Source of the DNA: Taeniopygia guttata
Lineage: Eukaryota; Chordata; Aves; Passeriformes; Estrildidae
DNA: 64,000 bases
Assembly (NCBI RefSeq): GCF_048771995.1
Contig: NC_133024.1
Coordinates: 86,594,501 to 86,658,500, forward strand
Reading direction: 5' to 3'
This document shows, one piece after another, positions 39,901 through 56,270 of this stretch (position 1 is the stretch's first letter; each line of letters starts with the position of its first letter). The notes under the pieces were generated by a model. It did not search any database. It worked only from the letters and a program-made list of their open reading frames with translations, and was not told the origin of the DNA. A program made the translations under genes and the position numbers.

Positions 39901-41064
39901 TTGAAGATATTAATTCTTTTTAAAGAAGTCTGCTGGGGAAAAATACATGCACATGTGCACATCCAGACAATCTCCAGCTTGGTTTACCTGGCAATGATCA
40001 TTTAAGGGCATTCCCTAAACAATTATGCCAGGTTTCCCTAGAGCATATTCTACCCTGCTGTGAGTGGAAGAGTCTGCAGCACTTGCAACCTATAAGATTT
40101 GCCCTGTTGATTCTGTTTCATGTTACATTCAGCCTTATTGAGGATGGGATATTTCCACCTATCTGTACACTGACCTTGAGAGATCCTTTGCCTGGTAAGA
40201 GTGTTAATGCTCCTTTTCCAAAGTCAAGTTTCTATAGCCCCTGTACATGTTATGCTCTGGAAATGCCTCTCAGTTTAGATTTCATGAGATGTGGGGCTGA
40301 GAAATCGAATTTTGGTATTCTGCTTGGATGTAAGCAGGAACTAGACCCTAAGTTCAGAGAGAGACAGTTTTTTCCTGTCCAGAGAATTGGAAATTTCCCA
40401 GAACTGGGGAAATGTCACTTCAATCAAGGGAGCACTTGGCAATCAAAAAGCAGCTGCGTGAGGCCTTTCTAAAAATCACACTTTTGAGGGTAGGGATGTT
40501 TTTAAGTCAGATTTATCCCCTATTTTGGCAGAGTTAAAAGGCTTTTACTGGGTCTAATCAGAAATCACTGGATATAGAAAAACATGGGGAAACTTTATTC
40601 TATGGCTGCAAGGGCTCAGTGTGCTGTTACACAAATATTCCTGAAACAGTTATATTCTACACCTAAAACTATACTTTTGTTTTCAATTAACAGTGGGTGA
40701 CAGCAGTGACTCTGAGTTGGATGCTGCTACCACAGTGCTCAATCTAAGGCCCAGAGCAGGGAAAATCTTGAGAGACCAGAGACTGAGACAACAGAGGCCA
40801 CTACCTGAGTTTAGGGTGGAGTGGAAGAACGAAGTTGACGGGAGCCAGGACGGACGGGGAGAGCAGCAGGACCCAAGCACCTTGCCTCAGCCATCCATTG
40901 GGTTCAGGCAGCCACTGCTGACGAGACCAAGATTTGGCACTTTGAGCAGGGAAGATCTGACTGCAGACCACGGGTCAGCAAGACCTATGCCACCACCACG
41001 GTTAGTTAGGCAGGCATCGCAAGGGGACAGGCAGAGAAATAAGCCTGAGAACCAGCTGTACTGA
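9530..41064 (+). CDS. SLC9A2: Na+/H+ exchanger 2 (NHE2), whole gene span, 12 coding exons
   Basis: NHE2 is an electroneutral plasma-membrane antiporter that exports H+ for Na+, known mainly from apical membranes of gut and kidney epithelium. Joining exons 9530-9821, 15300-15763, 21021-21271, 27577-27794, 29145-29347, 31916-32005, 33298-33368, 34864-35025, 35591-35687, 36586-36717, 38577-38667 and 40694-41064 gives 2,442 nt, or 813 residues plus stop; from memory human NHE2 has 812. A leucine-rich signal-like segment spans residues 12-37. The exchanger domain runs from about residue 75 to 490. It includes FFLYLLPP (142-149, the amiloride-binding region), the ion-binding acids E243 and D248 in ESLLND, and YGGLRGA (435-441) with the conserved Arg439. 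The cytoplasmic tail begins near [19 protein letters not shown] (477-495) and carries RRRHS (640-644) and PPPRL (790-794). Tail wording and synteny with MFSD9 favour NHE2 over NHE4 or NHE1. Confidence 0.97.
9822..15299 (+). other. SLC9A2 intron 1
   Basis: 5,478 bp with a GTGAGC donor and a TTTGAAG acceptor. The first 140 bp remain CpG-rich. Beyond that I see only AT-rich sequence with short A or T runs (about 11,261-11,274, 13,399-13,410 and 14,973-15,003) and a more GC-balanced stretch near 11,400-12,000. No repeat family or gene was recognised. Confidence 0.85.
15300..15763 (+). CDS. SLC9A2: SLC9A2 exon 2
   Basis: 464 nt encoding residues 98-252, the core of the transport domain. It carries the amiloride-region motif FFLYLLPP (142-149) followed by [10 protein letters not shown], the segment [20 protein letters not shown], and the ion-site motif ESLLND with E243 and D248, equivalent to Glu262 and Asp267 of NHE1. 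The acceptor AAG|GC completes the split glycine codon from exon 1. The donor GTG|GTAAGT ends in frame. Every family-invariant residue I know in this block is present. Confidence 0.98.
15764..21020 (+). other. SLC9A2 intron 2
   Basis: 5,257 bp with a GTAAGT donor and a CCTCATAG acceptor. It is AT-rich and non-coding with no repeat family recognised. Short frames near 17,350-18,140 and 19,050-20,050 lie on both strands, overlap each other and show no protein family. Confidence 0.85.
21021..21271 (+). CDS. SLC9A2: SLC9A2 exon 3
   Basis: 251 nt encoding residues 253-335 plus two bases of codon 336. It continues the family sequence directly ([12 protein letters not shown]) and holds two hydrophobic segments: [20 protein letters not shown], and the [20 protein letters not shown] block ending in HLSGIMA, both characteristic of NHE1-5. 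The donor is C|GTAAGT. Confidence 0.97.
21272..27576 (+). other. SLC9A2 intron 3
   Basis: 6,305 bp, the longest intron of the gene. It holds a T-tract at about 23,990-24,006, an A-run at about 27,529-27,542 just ahead of the acceptor, and a GC-balanced patch at about 24,890-25,210 discussed as a finding. No gene or repeat family was recognised. Confidence 0.85.
27577..27794 (+). CDS. SLC9A2: SLC9A2 exon 4
   Basis: 218 nt encoding the end of codon 336 through residue 408 plus one base. It reads [20 protein letters not shown], then the conserved [12 protein letters not shown] membrane segment and the HEWNWAFV loop. The acceptor TTTCAG|G restores the alanine codon split by intron 3. The donor is G|GTAAGC. 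Confidence 0.97.
27795..29144 (+). other. SLC9A2 intron 4
   Basis: 1,350 bp. It contains a G/T-rich low-complexity stretch at about 28,110-28,170 and nothing else recognisable. The exon 4 frame stays open for about 200 bp into the intron, but the strong GTAAGC donor and the phase-matched exon 5 show this is chance. Confidence 0.9.
29145..29347 (+). CDS. SLC9A2: SLC9A2 exon 5
   Basis: 203 nt encoding residues 409-476. It contains [20 protein letters not shown], with YGGLRGA at 435-441. Arg439 corresponds to Arg440 of NHE1, which is implicated in pH sensing. The last membrane segment of the exchanger domain follows ([16 protein letters not shown]). The acceptor is CTCAG|GT and the donor is CAG|GTAGTA. 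Confidence 0.97.
30110..31375 (+). repeat. Old CR1-like LINE fragment, sense, interrupted
   Basis: The + strand resembles consensus CR1 3'-half sequence as I remember it. A 'catgatttatcaaag' block lies near 30,172. 'aattcctcaag' and 'gacagagtatcctg' blocks follow the interruption. A 'gatacagtgg'/'aggtatttcca' region lies at about 30,930-31,000. The 3'-terminal stretch from about 31,020 (atcaggggactgg, aagatgaaggcgaagaggga) runs to about 31,375. Divergence is high and no reverse-transcriptase frame remains, so it is an old, dead copy. The 5' limit is uncertain and could extend left to about 29,700. Confidence 0.72.
30400..30590 (-). repeat. CR1 LINE 3'-end fragment, antisense, inside an older CR1
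   Basis: The + strand reads as the reverse complement of the CR1 3' end: a 'ctctagtccaaccctgtgctc' stretch, then 'gttcctcagggccatgtcaag', a 'gatggaggtaccccagcctc' stretch and 'caaccaccctggcca'. This is the typical 5'-truncated avian CR1 tail. It separates two parts of the sense LINE at 30,110-31,375, so it inserted later. Confidence 0.8.
31916..32005 (+). CDS. SLC9A2: SLC9A2 exon 6
   Basis: 90 nt encoding residues 477-506. It spans the junction of membrane domain and cytoplasmic tail, with [19 protein letters not shown] in the juxtamembrane region where NHE proteins bind the CHP cofactor. The acceptor is CACAG|GG, the donor AGG|GTATGT, and both ends are phase 0. Confidence 0.97.
32006..33297 (+). 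other. SLC9A2 intron 6
   Basis: 1,292 bp of AT-rich sequence with no recognised repeat or gene. Confidence 0.85.
33298..33368 (+). CDS. SLC9A2: SLC9A2 exon 7
   Basis: Only 71 nt, encoding residues 507-529 plus two bases: [19 protein letters not shown] followed by FWRDK. This is a highly conserved amphipathic part of the NHE regulatory tail. The acceptor is TTTAG|TT and the donor AA|GTAAGA. Confidence 0.97.
33369..34863 (+). other. SLC9A2 intron 7
   Basis: 1,495 bp. A 24-A run followed by A/C-rich low-complexity sequence lies at 33,425-33,500, starting 56 bases after the donor. The rest has no recognised content. Confidence 0.85.
34864..35025 (+). CDS. SLC9A2: SLC9A2 exon 8
   Basis: 162 nt encoding residues 530-583 plus two bases: [20 protein letters not shown], then [20 protein letters not shown]. 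The wording is near-identical to mammalian NHE2. The acceptor is CATGTACAG|G and the donor AG|GTAAGC. Confidence 0.97.
35026..35590 (+). other. SLC9A2 intron 8
   Basis: 565 bp with a pyrimidine-rich tract before the CCACAG acceptor; nothing else recognised. Confidence 0.85.
35591..35687 (+). CDS. SLC9A2: SLC9A2 exon 9
   Basis: 97 nt encoding residues 584-616, ending [13 protein letters not shown], which matches the NHE2-type tail (human EILSRNLYQIRQR from memory). The first half is divergent from mammals, as expected for this linker. The donor is CGA|GTAAGG. Confidence 0.95.
35688..36585 (+). other. SLC9A2 intron 9
   Basis: 898 bp of AT-rich sequence with no recognised gene or repeat. Confidence 0.85.
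36586..36717 (+). CDS. SLC9A2: SLC9A2 exon 10
   Basis: 132 nt encoding residues 617-660. It reads [20 protein letters not shown], then [20 protein letters not shown] (640-644) fits a basophilic (PKA-like) phosphorylation context. YNRHSL and [15 protein letters not shown]-type sequence is diagnostic for NHE2/NHE4-like tails. The acceptor is TTTCAG|AC and the donor CCG|GTACTT. Confidence 0.96.
36718..38576 (+). other. SLC9A2 intron 10
   Basis: 1,859 bp with short T-tracts; no recognised gene or repeat. Confidence 0.85.
38577..38667 (+). CDS. SLC9A2: SLC9A2 exon 11
   Basis: 91 nt encoding residues 661-690 plus one base. It contains [18 protein letters not shown], closely matching the mammalian NHE2 tail. 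The acceptor is TTCAG|GC and the donor G|GTAATG. Confidence 0.95.
38668..40693 (+). other. SLC9A2 intron 11
   Basis: 2,026 bp of AT-rich sequence. An open frame at 40,083-40,472 has no recognisable product. Confidence 0.85.
40694..41064 (+). CDS. SLC9A2: SLC9A2 exon 12 (terminal coding part)
   Basis: 371 nt encoding residues 691-813 and the stop TGA. It contains [20 protein letters not shown] and [11 protein letters not shown], which line up with [20 protein letters not shown] and YKMEWKNEVD of human NHE2 from memory. It then has a proline-rich [12 protein letters not shown] near the C-terminus, a potential SH3 ligand. The region between WKNEVD and PPPRL differs in length and content from mammals. 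The acceptor is AACAG|TG. Confidence 0.95.
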
Positions 41065-43733
41065 ACATAGCCAAAGGAGAACTATTGATAATAAACCATG
41101 GGCATATTGAATTAGGATTCTAAATGATCTGATCAGACTATGGGATCCATTAAAATAACAAAACAAGCCTCAATCTGGGTCTAACCACTTCCATTTGAGT
41201 TAACTCAAATGGAAATTAAATAAGTGAAAGGAATACTGCAGCAATTGCAAATTTAAAGATACAATATATATATATATATCTTTTACAAATAACTTATGGC
41301 AATGCTTTAATTTAATTACATTATTTCCACTGTTAAAATAGTATGGAAATGTGCCTTATCACATCATCTCTCATGGAACCAAGTCACGAAGGTTCAATAC
41401 ACAATTTTCCATTGAAGTCATTGTTGAAAGTCCAGTGATGAATAGATTCTTAAAAAATATCCCCAAACTTGTGTATCATTTCAGATTTTATTTGTAATCA
41501 ATAATACTTGTTTTAACCAGAGCTTCAACATGAATACCACTGAAAAATGCACAATGCACCTATCATATAGACTTCTAAAGAAGAATAAATATATTCCTGA
41601 AGCCTAGTTTGCTTAAAGACCTCTGATGCAGAAGAAGAGGAAGAAGAGAAGAAATAAGCTGTAGGAGAGTTGCAAATAAGGCTTATAAAAAGAACTTGCA
41701 ACAAAGACCTGAATAGCTTGAATTTTTACTTTTTGAATTTTTGGCAATATGTTACCTTTGAAAGGTACTAAGGATCACCAAAGGAAAACTGAATTACCTT
41801 GGCTTTCACTTATGTCAGCAAGAACTGAGAGCACTTAGCAGGACACCAGAAGGCCTAAAACCAGAAAACTTCAAGTGGATAAATCATGTTTTGAATCAAA
41901 ATTGCTTTTTTGCACCTTAGTTATTTCGTTGCAATGTAATGCAAACAAAGCAGTAGAATAGTTGTAGAGCACTGCACGTAGACAAAGCGAGCAGTCTCCT
42001 GTTTGAGTCAGGGACCACTGAGGCTCAAGAAAACTCATGCTTGTGACCCTGGTTAATTTGTTTTACTTTTTGTTTCCTCATTTGTAAGAGGGGAAAGGTA
42101 ATCTTTTCTTTGTCTGAGCTATGCACTCCAAGGAACAAAAATGTTCCATCTAATTTGTTTTTACAGAAAAGTAGCACAGTCGGGCCCTGGAATCAGATGA
42201 AGTCACTGTGCACCTTAATAACATAGACTTCTAGATCCTAGAATCAATGGCTACCATTTGAGGGCATATGGGAAGCATTAAAATAAATTATACTTAACTG
42301 TAGCTCTCAGGAATTTGCACTTTCTGTCCCACTTAATCTAAGTACTGAGCTTGCTTTAGCACAGATACACATTTCAGTACAATGCAGAAATAATTTTCTT
42401 TCTACTTGTTACAAAATTGATAACTTTCATTGAAGAATGTACACTGTGAAATCATAACTTTTTTCTTTCATTAGCACATTTCTAAATCTGTGGGCAATAA
42501 GATTAATTTTTTTATTTAAGCTTGTTTTGAAAGAACTATTAAAAATCACATTTTCCTTTAAAACTACAAAGTAGATTTCTTTCAAATGTTCATGGGTGGG
42601 GGTTGATAAATGGGGATGTAAGACTTTCCTTCTAACAGCATTTCCAAAATACTTATTTCATGTATGTATTTGAAATATCAAACCTTCCCAAACTCTTTCC
42701 TTAGGTCATTTAGTCTTTTCCCTCTGTTCAAACTATGGAAAATTCTGCTGTGTGGCAAGTACAAAGCTGCAGAGGAATGGCTCTGTGAACCCTATAATCC
42801 TCAGTTAAATGTTCATGGCTATTCTCAACAAATGATTATTGTGAAATCAATACTTAGCTGTCCTCTAATGATCATCTCCTGTTTGGAAATAAACTTGGGT
42901 TCAAGCAAAGCCAGCAAGTTTTAAAAACAAATTTAAATTTATCTTTCAACAGGAAAGTACTTTAATCTGTAAAATTGTCAGGGAATGCTATGTCACTGCA
43001 TTATTTGGATCATGTTTGAATAGGAAAAAAGCCTTGATTTTTGATTTCAGTTTTGAGACAACATCCTCCTTACAGATCAGATTGTATAAATTATCCGTTT
43101 TATATCAGGCCAATCTGAAAACTGACCAAATCAATAAATGTGAAATGTTGCACATCAGCATTTAGTTTACTCTCACTTTGTGCGCTGGTAATGACCAAGC
43201 ACTTGGCTTCTATCTGGGGAGAGCTGCCTTTCATTTTTTTCCCCCAACAGTTGTTATTTTATATGGCACAATTTTAAATAATGAATGCAGGTTTCAGGAA
43301 CCTAACTGCTATGCTGGTTGCCCATTAATGCAGGGCACGCTCACATTATTTGTGCTTGAAGTGGTGCCCCATAGTGCAAGCACATCAAATTGAAGGTCAT
43401 TTTTTATGAAATATGGTCTTAAGCTCTTAGTGCTTCAAAACATGATAGCATGTTTGTACCTTTCCAAAGCACTTGAAATCTCCATGGTCACACTGTAAAG
43501 TAGAATTGCAAATCTTCTGGGGCTCTGTGTCTTTGTGAGTTACCCTCTGCCTTCCAATTCTGCTCTTCCCATCCTTTTCCGGCTCTTTTCCACTACTGCT
43601 GAATCAGACCCTTGCCATGGCTGGGAACTGGTTTCTGGGTGCTCTCCTTTTCAGTGGCAATGACAGCAGCAGGTGGCACAGGCGTTGTTCCAGTCAACCC
43701 TTGTCATTCCACTCTTACTCTGGTTCGGGACTG
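41065..43733 (+). other. SLC9A2 3' UTR and downstream flank
   Basis: Non-coding and AT-rich. Several AATAAA hexamers occur, including 41,090-41,095 and others near 41,583, 42,280, 42,886 and 43,133, so the cleavage site cannot be chosen by eye. A short (AT)n run lies at about 41,263-41,279. No gene was recognised. Confidence 0.6.
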
Positions 43734-43949
<216 letters not shown>

Positions 43950-45626
43950 GCAGAGGAAAATCCCGTGAGCACGTTTTTTGAGCCTGCAGAGGAGACATCC
44001 TTCGTATTGTATCAATTGTATCAGTTTGTCTGCTGGAGAATGAGCTGCACAATAAATCTGTCCTCGAGCACCATCTGATGGGGAAAGTCATGTATTGACT
44101 GAGGACAACATTTCTTGCTTTTTCAAGGAAACCACATCTTCAGGAGCGACTGGGAAACTTGCCAAAGCCACATACAAATATTTTGTTTCCAGATGGACTC
44201 TCTGCAGTATAGACATTTTAATGCATTTTTGATGAAGAAAGTCCAGTTTTCAGTGGGAAAACACAGTTCCACTCTGAATTAGGGTTTTCAGGATTTCCCC
44301 TTCAGCTCCTGAGAGGCCTATAAATTAAAATAGGATAAGAAAGTAGGTATAACAAGGCCTAGAGGAGAAAGATGCCCAGTTACCTTTTTAGGCAGATACT
44401 TGAAAAAAACCCAAAGAATAATTTGCTGAAAGAGCTAAAATTTTAAGGGCTGTCCTACTTGTTCTAAAGTATAATGCAAATTCCACTGAAACCAGTTCAA
44501 CAAAAGAAAACCTTGCTTCATAACAATTTCTGTACTAAAGCCACATAGAAATCACATGGAAAAACAAAGTTAAATTTTTTGCCAAAATAACATGCCTGCT
44601 GTTATGAAGGGTATCTTGGGCTCTCTGGAAGCAAACACACTGCACCCTGCACCAACTTTTTTCAAGAGCTGCCAAGTCTACCAATTCCAGACAGCAGCTG
44701 CAGCTCCAAGAAATGCTTTAGCTGGTTGCCATTTCCAAAACTGTCCAAGTTCTGTCAACATCCCCCAGCCCCTGAAGAAAAGATGAAAGATTTTTAAATT
44801 GGATGCTGCAATGCTTTTTGTACCACAAGAGCTCTGGTTCAGTAAAAATATTCTTGTTAATGTGCATAAATATAGCACCCTAATTGCCACAGGTTTTGTT
44901 TAAAAAAGTCATTTTTTGCCACAAAAATCTGCCTTTTTCCAAAAAGAAAAATAAATTTTAAATACTTCATCTTCATTTTTCCTCTCTGAGACCTCCTATT
45001 TATTAGATGTTTGACAGAATGGAAGACTGGTTCTTACTGTGTAGCACATCTCAAAAAATAGTTCCTTGGTGCTGAGATTTAAAATTATTAAAAATTTGAA
45101 TTAATTTCTCTTTGTAAGTTAAACAGGAAGTTTTTCAAGACTTCGCTTTAAAATAAGCTGTATATTCTCTCATTTCTAAAAGCAGTCTGACCTCCATTCA
45201 CAATCATTTGATTCTCAAAGTTCAGGCTCCAGTACGCTCTTACAAGATTCATGATCAGCTCTTTATGAATTAGTGTTCAAGATTATAGCAATAACAGCAC
45301 AGGCAAGTCTTGGATTGTCAAATGCCAAAGTACCAGGCTATAAAGGATCATTTGCCCAAGAGTATCCTGCAATACCCATAACCAGATTGGCACTGGCAGC
45401 ACCCACAGAGGTTCCCAGCAGCAAAAATGTAATGGCACTACACGAAACCTGAAGTAATGAGCAAGCCAGGTCATAAACAGTGCTACTCCTATTTTGTTGC
45501 TTCATTATCTGCTCAATAATCAACTTGTTCTCAGAAGATAAGAATGATACTGACCTCTGTGATGGTGCTGCAATGAGTAAATTCAGAAGAAAGAAAATTC
45601 CAAAAAATGGAAGACTGCAGAAGTGG
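43950..45626. other. Intergenic DNA between microsatellite and LTR
   Basis: About 1.7 kb of unique-looking AT-rich sequence with no recognised gene, exon or repeat. Confidence 0.75.
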
Positions 45627-46716
45627 TGTACTGGGTTTGCATGGCAAGGTTTTGGTAGCGGGGTGATATAGTGGTGGCTTCTCTGAGAAGCTGCCAAAAG
45701 CTTTCCCTTTGTCTACTGAGCCCATGCCAGCTGGCTCCAAGGCAGACCCACCACTGGCCAAGGCCAAGGCAATGAGTGTCTAATAACATATTAGAAAAGA
45801 AAAAAAGAAGTTATTTTGTAGAAGCAGTTGTGGCCAGAGAAGAGAGGAGTGACAGAAACAACCTTGCAGACACCAAGGTCAGTCCAGGAGGGGAAGAAGT
45901 GCTCCAGGCTCTGGAGCAGAGGTTCCCCTGCAGCCTATGCTGAAGAACACGGTAAGGCACCTGTGCCCCTGCAGCTCATGGAGGACCACAGGGAGGAGAT
46001 ACCACCTGCAGCCTAGGAAGGACACCCATGTCACAGCAGGTGGATGCTCAAAAGAGGCTGTGACCTCTTGGGAAGCGCACAGGGGAGCAGGCTTCTGGCA
46101 GGACCTGTGGACCCATGGAGAGAGGAGCCCACAGCAGAGCAGCTTTGCTGGCAGGACTTGTGCCAGCAAACTTGAGGGATTCGCACTGGAGCAGAGCGTT
46201 CCTGAAGGACTGCACCCTGTGGTAAAGGGACCCACGCTGGAGTGGTTAGTGAAGAACTTTAGCCTGTGGGAAGGACTCACATTGTAGAAGTCTGTGGAGG
46301 ACTATCTCCTGTGGGAGGGACACCATGCTGGAGCAGGGAAAGGACTCATCTCTGAGCAGCATCAGAAACAATGTGTGATGAACTGACCATCTCACCACTC
46401 CTTGTCTCCCTGCGCTGCAGCAGGGGAGGAAGTAGAGTAGAGCTTAGGAAGGAGGGAGGAGTGGCAGGAAGGTGTTTTTATTATTTATTTTACTTCTCAT
46501 TATCCTGCTCTGATTTTGATTGGCAATAAATTAAATTATATCTCCCCAAATTGAGTCTAATTTTCTCATGACAGTAATCAGTGAGTTAGCTCTCCCTGAC
46601 CTTAACTCACAAGTCTTTTGTTATATTTTCTCTCCTCTTCCCTGTCCTGTTCCAGTTCCAGAGGGGAGTGGCTTTGGTGGGTACCTGGTGTCCAGTCAGG
46701 GTCAACCCCCACCACA
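45627..46716 (+). mobile_element. Solo LTR of an avian endogenous retrovirus
   Basis: A unit of about 1.09 kb starts TGTACTGGG and ends CCACCACA, the TG...CA form of LTR ends. It holds imperfect internal tandem subrepeats (about 45,900-46,330, with recurring GGAGCAG and GGACC blocks) and an AATAAA at 46,525-46,530, which fixes + orientation. The whole closely resembles a long LTR family common in passerine genomes; I am unsure whether it is classed as ERVL- or ERVK-like. No gag, pol or env lies beside it, so it is a solo LTR, moderately old and degraded. Target-site duplications are not clear. Confidence 0.78.
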
Positions 46717-49489
46717 ACTGATATGTTTAAAAAGGATCACTTTTAAGGATCTCTGAAGTACACAGCCTACCCCAACAGGGAAAAAAAAAAAATCTCACCT
46801 TTGCTTCATTATTTAAAGGCAACAAAATCAGTATGTATTTTGGGGAAGGGCAAAGACCAAAAAAACCCAAGAAACCAAACCAAAACCCAACCCTTCCTAC
46901 AAGCCTAAGAAAGCTCACACAAAATAAAGTAACAGCAAGCAAGAGAAAAATCGTAATTTGCAGTGGTTTGCTGGCAGAAACTGTTTTCCTTTAGTCCATA
47001 TTCAGATCTGGTTTGTTAGAGTCTCCTACAGAATATACTACAACTGGATTCAAGAAACAGCTGAGTAATTCAGTAGTTTGCCCACTAGACTGGAGCCAAA
47101 ATTAGCTGCAACTGCTCCTTCCTCAATTTAAAATTTCTGTTTCTGCAGGAATGTCATAGAATCTCCACTCTCTGAACCTGCATGGTTATGGCAACTTAGA
47201 GGCAACACAAAGGGTGCAAATGTGTTCTCCAGGCACAAGGAACAGTAGCTTTAAGACCTTCATCTCAAACTGCAGAGTTCTCTATTTTATTTCTTATTTT
47301 TCATTACTGCCAAGCCACTTATTGGTTTAATCCTTGGTTCCTGTGCCCTTTATGAGAAATGTAGACAGATTCAAATTATTTTAACCAGAGCTTGAGGTAA
47401 AAAAAAATAAAGCATCCACACTTCACATTGATTTGATCACTTCTATTTTGTGCTGTAGCTTTAGCAGAGGAAGATGGGGAAAAAAACCACAGTGACATAA
47501 TGATACATATGGAATGTCACTTCATTTTATTTCTAGTCCTTAAAGAAAAAAATAATACAGTGCAATTCCTCTGTACCTGTACAGAAAAGAAATGTTTCTT
47601 TGGCACTTCAGGAATAATTTTGGCCTGCAAGTAAAAAACTTATGTAAAATGTGCTGCAACGAGTCCCTGAGACCCACAGGCTTCCACAGATTTCTCAACT
47701 TGAGGCTTCTATAACCTATATTCAGTAGGATATGTATTAGGACAGATGTACACAGAAGTCAAATTAAATCAGTGCAGCAATTCAGAAGGTTAGATGTTAT
47801 GTCATATGATCAACGAGTATTGGAAAAATTACTAAATCATTCATATATATGAATTTTTGAAGGATTTTTTCAACTCTTTTCCTTAACCTCTTGCTAGAGA
47901 TGTAAAACAGAATGCTCTTACTTACAGAAGGGACGTAAAGGTAAAGAAAAAAAAATTAAAAGATGGAAAGAAACAAAACAGGAAATGTAGAGCAATAATG
48001 TTTTGGGCACCTACCAAGAAAGGCAAGAGAAGATAAGAGACTTGAAAATGCCTCAAGTTCCTAGGGAGAAATGAAACACGTATTACTGTAATAAGGAACT
48101 CTGAGTATATGTAATATGAAATGAGTATATGTATATGAAATAACAGTAGGAATAAGACACTGATTATGTCAATAAATAAAACAATTCAGAGTTGCATATA
48201 TTAATTCCTATGGTGCTGCCACTGGAATCAATGGGGTTTCAGAAAATATTTGAATGCTAGCAGCAGGGGAAAAGGTAAAGAAGAAAATGAAAATAAAAAA
48301 TACAAGCATTATCCATGATTGACCTGAAGCAGAAAGAGTGTTTGCACTGATGTGTTCAAGGAGAGAACTCAATTGCATAAAAACCCCCTAACCAAACACT
48401 TACGTAGTTGAGTTTTTACTTTCATCAAGTAATATAATGGAGATCATAGAGAACATTATCCAAGCAAAATACATTTTTTCCATGTTTCATATGAAATACA
48501 ATGGTGACTGGAAAGTAATGAGCTTGAACAGTAAATAGCACAGGAGTGCTACAACTCTGTACAGCTCTGAGAGTAACCTTTCTCATGCCATGCACACAAA
48601 TGAGGACTGAAAAACGAAGAAAACCGTTTTCTCTTGTTACTGAAATGTCACTTATGACTGAAATGAGACAGGATGCATTAATCCAGATCCATGAACTACT
48701 GCTAGATGCTCACACCTTTAGTCATTTGAGAGAATTAAGAAGGAAATTAAGAAGGAAATTGTTTAAATAAAGGTAGAAAAATTGCACAGGAAATAAAAAT
48801 AAAGAAATTATGACAAAGTTCCTCAGTAGGAGTTATAACTAAACAGAAGCCACCAGTTCAAATTTCAATAAAACTTAAGTTCAGCCTCAGTTTGGGTCTG
48901 AATGGCCTTGTATTATTCTAAGATTAGGTCTTCTAGTACATGAAGTTAGTGTATACCCAATTCTCTTACTTGGGAAAGACCAGGAGTCAACAGGGGTTGC
49001 ATGATTACCCTGAAGTGCCTAACCATGGTTCACAGAAAGTTTTCTGTTTACACAAAAAATCACATAAGCAAATATCCTGTTATATAAGCTACTGTCGTAA
49101 CAGAGAAAAGGACACAGACCACAAAATAAGAAATTAAGGCCAAACATATTGCAAATTGTCCTTCTGATTAAATAACAAAAATTCACTTTTGATTCACCAT
49201 TTTTAAACAACCTAAACACTGTTTCAAAAATGAACTACAAGCAGGATTTGTGCGTTTCCCAACATTCTTTTTTCCCCTCGAAAAAGGTTAAAAATCCCAT
49301 TTAAAAAATCACAGTCAGCACAATACAGCAACATCTGCCCCTCTTAGAAATGTCCTGGTGTTACCTGTTAGAATAACATCTGTCTACACTTAACATCCCT
49401 GCAGAACATAACGTGCTTTCTTTAAAAATCATGTAATTACTTTACAAGCCTGGCAGGTGAAGATACATCTGTGCAATCCAAAGTTGTGA
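46717..49489. other. Downstream flank and probable 3' UTR of MFSD9
   Basis: About 2.8 kb without a recognised gene. An A/C-rich low-complexity stretch lies at about 46,857-46,893. The MFSD9 3' UTR must start at 49,489 and run leftwards. On the - strand AATAAA hexamers occur, for instance at about 47,526-47,531, but none close to the stop is outstanding, so the 3' end is undetermined. Confidence 0.6.
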
Positions 49490-56173
<6,684 letters not shown>

Positions 56174-56270
56174 GCGGGCGGCGGCCTCGGGCCTGCGCAG
56201 TGCCCGCGGCGCGGCGGAAGCGGAGAGGCGGCGGCGCCGGCGGGGGGCGAGTCTCGGGTGTTGTTTCGTT

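Noticed and set aside
45879-46287. Open frames of 116 and 133 codons
   Set aside because: They lie inside the solo LTR and follow its internal subrepeats; no protein family is seen.
45622-46721. Target-site duplication flanking the LTR
   Set aside because: The bases beside the two ends (AGTGG on the left, ACTGA on the right) agree only in part, so no duplication is claimed.
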